A stretch of DNA of 64,000 nucleotides from Trichoplax sp. H2 (taxonomy: Eukaryota; Placozoa; Uniplacotomia; Trichoplacea): assembly GCA_003344405.1 (NCBI GenBank), contig NOWV01000008.1:682001-746000 (forward strand), in the 5' to 3' direction. Position 1 is the first letter of the stretch. Each line of letters opens with the position of its first letter. This document shows positions 58,187 to 64,000 of the stretch, in pieces. The position numbers and the translations under genes were made by a program. The notes under the pieces were generated by a model, which was given only the letters and a program-made list of their open reading frames with translations, did not search any database and was not told where the DNA came from.

Positions 58187-58234
58187 CTTCCAGTGTGGTG
58201 GTCGTACGCGGCTGATTGACCCCACCACTGTTGT

Positions 58235-59910
58235 ACGTCAGCAAGTGTGTTGAATGCAGGTAGCATCACTCACTAAAGAGCGTAGGGAAAATAGCGTGTT
58301 GTACAATGTACAGTACTGTATGTACTGTACTGTACAGTACAGTATAGCGTACACTACAGTACAGTATATAGTACTGTAACTTAGGGTCAGTGACTACTGT
58401 AAAGCATTAGTACTGGTACAGTACAGTATTGTACTGTACTGTACTGTAGTCATCAAAACCTGGAAACGTACAGTACAGTAACCCATACGTCAGCAAGTAC
58501 AGTATGTTGAATGCAGCTAGCATCACTCACTCACTCACTATACAGTACAGTAGAGCGTCAGGAAAATAGCGTGTTGTACTGTACTGTACAGTGTAGAGTA
58601 CTGTACTGTACAGTGTACTGTACAGTACTGTATCCAGGGGCCATGACTACAGTACAGTATATAGTACTGTTACTTAGAGTCAGTGACTACTGAGTGTGCA
58701 GTACATTAGGTAGAGTACAATGAACAGTATGGTCACGTACAGTACAGTAGTGTAAGGATGTCTATACATTATTGCACTGTACTGTAGTCAACAAAACCTG
58801 GAAACATGCAGTACAGTAACCCATAGCACACGTCAGCAAGTGTGTTGAATGCAGGTAGCATCACTCACTCACTCACTATACAGTATACAGTAGAGCGTCA
58901 GGAAAATAGCGTGTTGTACAGCGTACAGTGTAGACTTTACAGTGTAGAGTACAGTACTGTATCCAGGGGCCATGACTACAGTATAGTACAGTATATAGTA
59001 CTGTTACTTAGAGTCAGTGACTACTGAGTGTGTAGTACATTAGGTAGAGTACAATGAACAGTATGATCACGTACAGTACAGTGGTGTAAGGATGTCCATG
59101 CAGTATTGTACTGTAGTCATCAAAACCTGGAAACATAGCCATAACACACGTCAGCAAGTGTGTTGAATGCAGGTAGCATCACTCACTCACTATACACAGT
59201 ACTGTAGAGCGTCAGGAAAATAGCGTATTGTACAGTACAGCGTACAGTGTACAGTGTAGGCTTTACAGTGTAGAGTACTGTAGCAGAGTACTGTATCCAG
59301 GGGCCATGACTACATTACTGTACAGTACACTGTACAGTACAGTACAGTATATAGTACTGTTACTTAGAGTCAGTAACTACTGAGTGTGCAGTACAGTACT
59401 GTACTGTACAGTACAGCGGTGTAAGGATGTCCATGCAGTATTGTACTGTAGTCATCAAAACCTGGAAACATAGCCATAACACACGTCAGCAAGTGTATTG
59501 AATGCAGGTAGCATCACTCACTCACTATACTGTACTGTTTCATCTATCTGTATGTATAGAATTTAAGGCAAATTTTGCAACTTTACTACAATTTATTTTG
59601 CCTAATAGCACTCTAAAGAGAACTGGCTCACACCGTACTGTACTGTACAGCGTACAGTGTACAGTGTAGACTTTACAGTGTAGAGTACTGTAGTCGAGTA
59701 CTGTATCCAGGGGCCATGACTACAGTACTGTACAGTGTACAGTACAGTATATAGTACTGTTACTCAGAGTCAGTAACTACTGAGTGTGCAGTACATTAGG
59801 TAGAGTACAATGAACAGTATGGTCACGTACAGTAGTGTAAGGATGTCCATACAGTATTGTACTGTAGTCATCAAAACCTGGAAACATAGCCATAGCAACT
59901 TGGATAGGCT
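58235..59910. repeat. Complex tandem array, ~250-345-bp units with GTACAGTAC palindromes, about 5 copies
   Basis: The unit head CGTCAGCAAGTGTGTTGAAT, followed by GCAGGTAGCATCACTCACTC, recurs near 58235, 58488, 58830, 59147 and 59483. Each unit continues with AGCGTCAGGAAAATAGCG, variable runs of GTACAGTACTGTAC, CAGGGGCCATGACTACAGTA, TTACTTAGAGTCAGTGACTA, GTGTAAGGATGTCCAT and CATCAAAACCTGGAAAC. Units differ mostly in the number of TACAGTAC words, consistent with slippage. One unit is interrupted by unique sequence near 59545-59630. Confidence 0.9.
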
Positions 59911-60105
59911 AGAGATGCGACGACAGTTCACTACTAAATTTTGATTTCAACTTGGATAGTAAGGATGTCCATACAGTATTATACTGTAGTCATCAAAACC
60001 TGGAAACATAGCTATAGCAACTTGGATAGGCTAGAGATACAATGACAGTTAACTACAGTACTAAATTTTGATTTCAACTTGGATAGGCTAGAGATACAAT
60101 CAGAC
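59890..60105. repeat. Short tandem repeat next to the palindrome array
   Basis: Three partial copies of AGCAACTTGGATAGGCTAGA, followed by GATACAATGACAGTT and CTAAATTTTGATTTCAACTT, mixed with a fragment of the neighbouring array (AAGGATGTCCATACAGTATT). Probably formed by unequal exchange with the array. Confidence 0.75.
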
Positions 60106-62132
60106 CACAGTAACTACGTACAGTACAAACAACAAAGTACCACTGGACGGTACAGTGTACAGTACCGTTCAAGTGGATACTGTGGGTGGTTGTACAGTAA
60201 GTACTGTACTAGTCTGCAACATCCAGTCGATTTATCATCATCATCCATCTTGATTGGGATTTCAAGTTGGAAGCAAGGCTTGACAGTAGCCAGCGCGATC
60301 GCACCGCAAATTGGAAAACATTGCATCATTCATTTGGAATATCCCAACGGTACAATCGTGTAACCGTATACTGGATAAGAAAATAAATCACTTCCTTGAG
60401 ACGAAATGGTAAGATTGATACTTGCATTTGCTGACAAAGTCGGTTGATTGTATGCTAGCAGTCATCAACGATGATTCAAATACTCCAGGTCATGCAGTAA
60501 ACTTGTGACTTTTGCGTCATTTCATTTCCTCCAGTCCAATCCAATTCAAATGATTGGGTGTACATCATCACAGGATCATTCATCATACATTCATACGTTA
60601 CTTTACCACAGTATTTCATAGACATGGATGTGTCTATGAAATAGACAAGGTCATCATCTGTAATAGGACTAGAAACCAACGACTGTAGAGGTTACCATAA
60701 GTCGACTATCATGATAATCTATCTTAGCAAATGCTCACCGTATGCTTGACTCAACTTGACTTGGACTACAGATTGGATTAGCGTCAAGGCGCAAAGCGCA
60801 ATTTACATACTATGTTGGTAGTTTACAGTCAAAGACATTCCCTCCTTGCATGATCATGATCATGTAGCATTCTACACTACTTGCAGTGATAGACTGTAGT
60901 ATCAAAATGGTAATACAGACATGAATCGTGCGATAACCGCACTCCCCATCATACTACCGGTGAGCCGCAGAATACGTATACCAACTCGATGACTGCCATC
61001 GTCAGAGGTTGATCCATATCCAATCAATCAATCAATCATAGCCAGTGCTTCGTATAATTACAATTTAGATTGTAATTGACAGTCGATGTGACGATTTTTA
61101 CATCATCCTTTGGTCAGGATGGATTACACCATGATGAGTGCTAGTGCTGCCATCTTCCATGCACTATTCCATCAGCAAGTCAATGTCTTTCTTGATCCAC
61201 TATATACTCAATGTTGTACAGTGTTGTCATGTCCCTGTAAATCGCCTGGCAAGTTTAGCCTTAAAACAATTACAATGATAGTGAAGCTGAGTTGACACAA
61301 CCAGCTATAGCTTGCTTATTCCATCAACCTTGACATTTTGAGAAATTCAAGGTACATCATCACTTTACATCATGAACCCAACTTGTATAGCAGCTACATT
61401 GTTGGATAGGTCTATTCCTTTCATAAGACAGCAATTTGTCTTCGTAGTGCTAAACTTGATGATATAGGTAGGTGTTACAATCAACATAGTCCGAGAAAGA
61501 GGAGTCAAAATTCCGACTGTACTGCACGTGCTAAATGAATTTATTGGCTCGTATTACCATTTGTACTGTCCTAGGATGGCTATGCACAAGATGAATAATG
61601 TTTTACGCCTGTATAATCCTGCGAAATTGCAATATTTTTCATTGTAGTGCTTCAGTAATGGAACATAGTTTAGTCTCCTCTTACAGTATAACGACTGCCA
61701 ACCTACTGCATTGACAATCGCAAGCTGATGCAATCAGCTTCTCTGTGTGATAACGTTCGTAGACTATTCCTACTATTAACTTGATTATCAAACGGTGGTT
61801 GCTTTTCTCTATCATCAGTTACCATATCCATTGTACTGTATAGACGCGTATCTGTTCACGTAACGTTTCCATTCTGAATCAGCAAAATTTGTCACTTTAA
61901 CTAGAAAGTATCTGCCATGTTATAATATAGGATGCACGACTGAAATACAGTAGCTTTAGGGAACGCTGATAACGTTTATGCCATAGTCAATTTGAAAAGT
62001 ACAACGCTGAGCCTGAAGAGGAGTAATAACACTCGGCTACATGTCAATCTTATCGCGTTCATACAATAATAATAATAATAATAATAAACATCATCACATC
62101 CATGATCTAGCATAGGTTCAATTCGAGAATAC
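60106..62132. other. 5' flank of elongin B; no other gene seen
   Basis: Unique sequence with short ORFs of no recognised family, a perfect hairpin at 60613-60642, an (ATAATA)n microsatellite at 62063-62087 and probably the elongin B promoter at the right end. Confidence 0.45.
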
Positions 62133-63033
62133 ATGGTAACTCCAACTATACTAGCCCATGTTGTATGCTAACAAGTCGTCCTCATCTTTCTTACACCATA
62201 CTGACTGTGCGCTTTATTCCGTTATACTAGGATATTTTTTTCATGATTAGACGACAGAAGTTAACTTTATTTACCGATTGTAAGGAGACTAATACAGTGT
62301 TGGATTTAAAGAAAATAATCGATGGTGTTACGAAAGTAAACCCTGAAGATCAACGATTGTTCAAAGGGGATGAAATTCTAGACGATAGTAAACTCTTGAG
62401 CGATTGTGGCTTTAGTACAAGCACCGCTCGTGCTCAGGAACCTGCTTTTCTTGGTTTAGCGTTTCGTGGCGAAGGTACTTCATTTAAGATTAATTTTAAA
62501 GTCTTAACACGAGTTCAATTCTAATTGCTCGTGAATGTTATGATTTACTGAAATGTTAGGTATTTTTTTTAGTTCCAACTTGTGTATTGTACGTTAGGGT
62601 GAGGTTGCTATTTCTTGACATATTAAAGTTGGTTATGGTGAACACGATATTATTATTGATCTACTTATTGGACGTAATACTGCTTATTGTAAATCCTGCT
62701 GCTTCAATTGAATTACAAATCTGATAGCCTACTAGTTGTTTATAGTATTGATAAAATTTTGGGCCTAATGTTAAATCTAAATGCTATATTCATTCATACA
62801 TCTATAATACGATTTCAATAGTTACCCCAAAATATAAGAATAAATTCTTGAGTTTATATCCTTTTCCTTTAATTCTTTGTCTTGTTCCATATGTTATGAT
62901 TTTACTATTAGATGGAGAATTCGAACCATTGAATATAGCTCCTTTAACGCAGCCGCCCGATCTTCCTGAAGTTATGAAACAAAGAGGTGAACCTAGTTCG
63001 GATGGAAACTCAGACCAGAGTACGTCTGGATAA
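62133..63033 (+). CDS. ELOB: Elongin B (ELOB), 122 aa
   Basis: Exons 62231-62474 and 62912-63033 are certain; the proposed start is an ATG at 62133-62135 lying directly against a GTAACT donor, so that ATG + GATATTTTTTTC reads MDIFFMIRR, like the human start MDVFLMIRR. Total 369 nt, phases consistent, 122 aa against 118 in human. Ubiquitin-like adaptor of the elongin B/C dimer in elongin A and in VHL/SOCS-box cullin-RING ligases. Motifs: MIRRQKLTLFTDCKETNTV, DLKKIIDGV, EDQRLFKGDEILDD, GLAFRGEDGEFEPLNI, then PPDLPEVMK and a Ser-rich acidic tail. If the first exon is wrong, translation could start at the internal ATG at 62243. Confidence 0.92.
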
Positions 63034-64000
63034 CAGGCCTTGATCGCCATCGCATTTATTACAATCTTTCAATGGTACTAGACCGGTTTACAAGTACTAT
63101 AAAATTGTAGAACCAACATGATATATAGATATAAATCTGGTATGATTTACTTATGAACATTATAGTTATGTAGACTTTTCATTCCCGTTGCTACCAAAGT
63201 GGTGATATCATATCTCGATCAATAAGTAACGAATACGATTATGCGTTAATACTGCAAGAAACCGCTCATGATGAACCGTTTGGTTACTTTGCTATTCAAG
63301 TAGAAACTCTACTATTGAGTTATTCTGTTATATTTAAAACTAAACTTGTTTACTACAGTCTTAAGGTAGTAAACTTTATTTGGATTGTTCCATAATATAT
63401 AGCGTAAAACGTCTTCAAAGTTAATGTTCTTTAGGCACTATTTTATACTACTGCAGTTTGAAGAACATTCTTGCGTAATAGGCATCTAGATAAATTATTC
63501 TGTATACCATTCAATTATTATAAACTTACGTCTTGTACTCAAAGTGACATAATTTACAAATCATTTTTCGGTAAAGTCGTTGCAGTTAATTCTTGGTAAT
63601 TGTAACTCTTTATGTACAGCTGAAAAATAGTTTCCAATAAAATATCTTGTATCGAGGTTATAGAGTTCGACTATGAATGATGGATGTGCGACTAGCATAT
63701 GCTTGTTAATTCTCGATGATTGGATTACTTGTATATTTATGGCCTTGTTACGTCTTTTTCAAGAATTTATGCCTTTAATAAATTGATTTGCGCATTTCAA
63801 AACTTTCTTAATTTTGTGTTGATATTTACGCATCATAAACGTCATGGTTAATTATATGCCTTTAATAAAATGAACTACTGTAGCTAGTGACGCTATAGGT
63901 GATGCTGATATAGTAAAATGATATCACTTTTAAATTTATAGAAAATATAGCCATCGCATAATATTAAAAAAATTACCCATTACTTAGAACGACCGAAAGA
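63034..64000. other. 3' flank of elongin B; no gene seen
   Basis: AT-rich. AATAAA motifs near 63777 and 63864 (both after GCCTTT) are candidate polyadenylation signals. No coding frame recognised up to the window edge. Confidence 0.5.

Noticed and set aside
58184-58228. Upstream ATG at 58228 as the RNF185 start
   Set aside because: It is in frame but adds 14 residues not seen in the family; the downstream MASASSAS start matches RNF185.

Overview
The window is AT-rich, intron-dense eukaryotic DNA. I can join nine protein-coding genes across introns: DEGS1-type desaturase, ISCA2, C9orf78/TLS1, a two-pore channel, MED13, gamma-glutamyltranspeptidase, a FAXC/metaxin-like protein, RNF185/RNF5 and elongin B. 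All resemble animal proteins at the residue level. Many exons are joined by ordinary GT-AG introns from below 100 bp to about 2 kb. This set, the composition and the compact layout suggest an early-branching animal. A placozoan such as Trichoplax is my best guess, but that is an inference. There is no bacterial, viral or CRISPR content.

Layout. 81-1968 (+) is the sphingolipid delta-4 desaturase. 3855-5674 (-) is ISCA2, divergent from C9orf78/TLS1 (6306-8522, +) across about 630 bp. 9797-17741 (-) is an 18-exon two-pore channel of 899 predicted residues. 17.7-25.0 kb is gene-poor and holds minisatellites of about 76 bp and a 20-N assembly gap whose two sides repeat each other. 25032-36056 (+) is MED13 (21 coding blocks, up to 1991 residues). 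38300-42767 (-) is gamma-glutamyltranspeptidase (7 exons, 583 aa). 42.8-50.4 kb has no confident gene. 50463-51720 (-) is the FAXC-like gene. 55445-58186 (-) is RNF185/RNF5 (7 exons, two of them only 19 and 22 nt). 58.2-60.1 kb is a complex tandem array built around GTACAGTAC-type palindromes. 62133-63033 (+) is elongin B.

The genes do not form one pathway; they are housekeeping functions of different compartments: ER lipid synthesis and ER ubiquitination, mitochondrial Fe-S assembly, splicing, endolysosomal ion flux, Mediator transcription control, extracellular glutathione turnover and elongin/cullin complexes. Exon boundaries were set by hand from GT/AG sites, reading phase and conservation. 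In all but two genes the joined exons keep frame throughout. The exceptions are ISCA2, which has an unexplained phase conflict, and one MED13 block, which has an unresolved internal intron.

The most interesting single observation is a 107-bp U12-type intron in the two-pore channel. It has a perfect ATATCCTTT 5' splice site and a TTCCTTAAT branch-point element, and it appears to end in AA rather than AC or AG.
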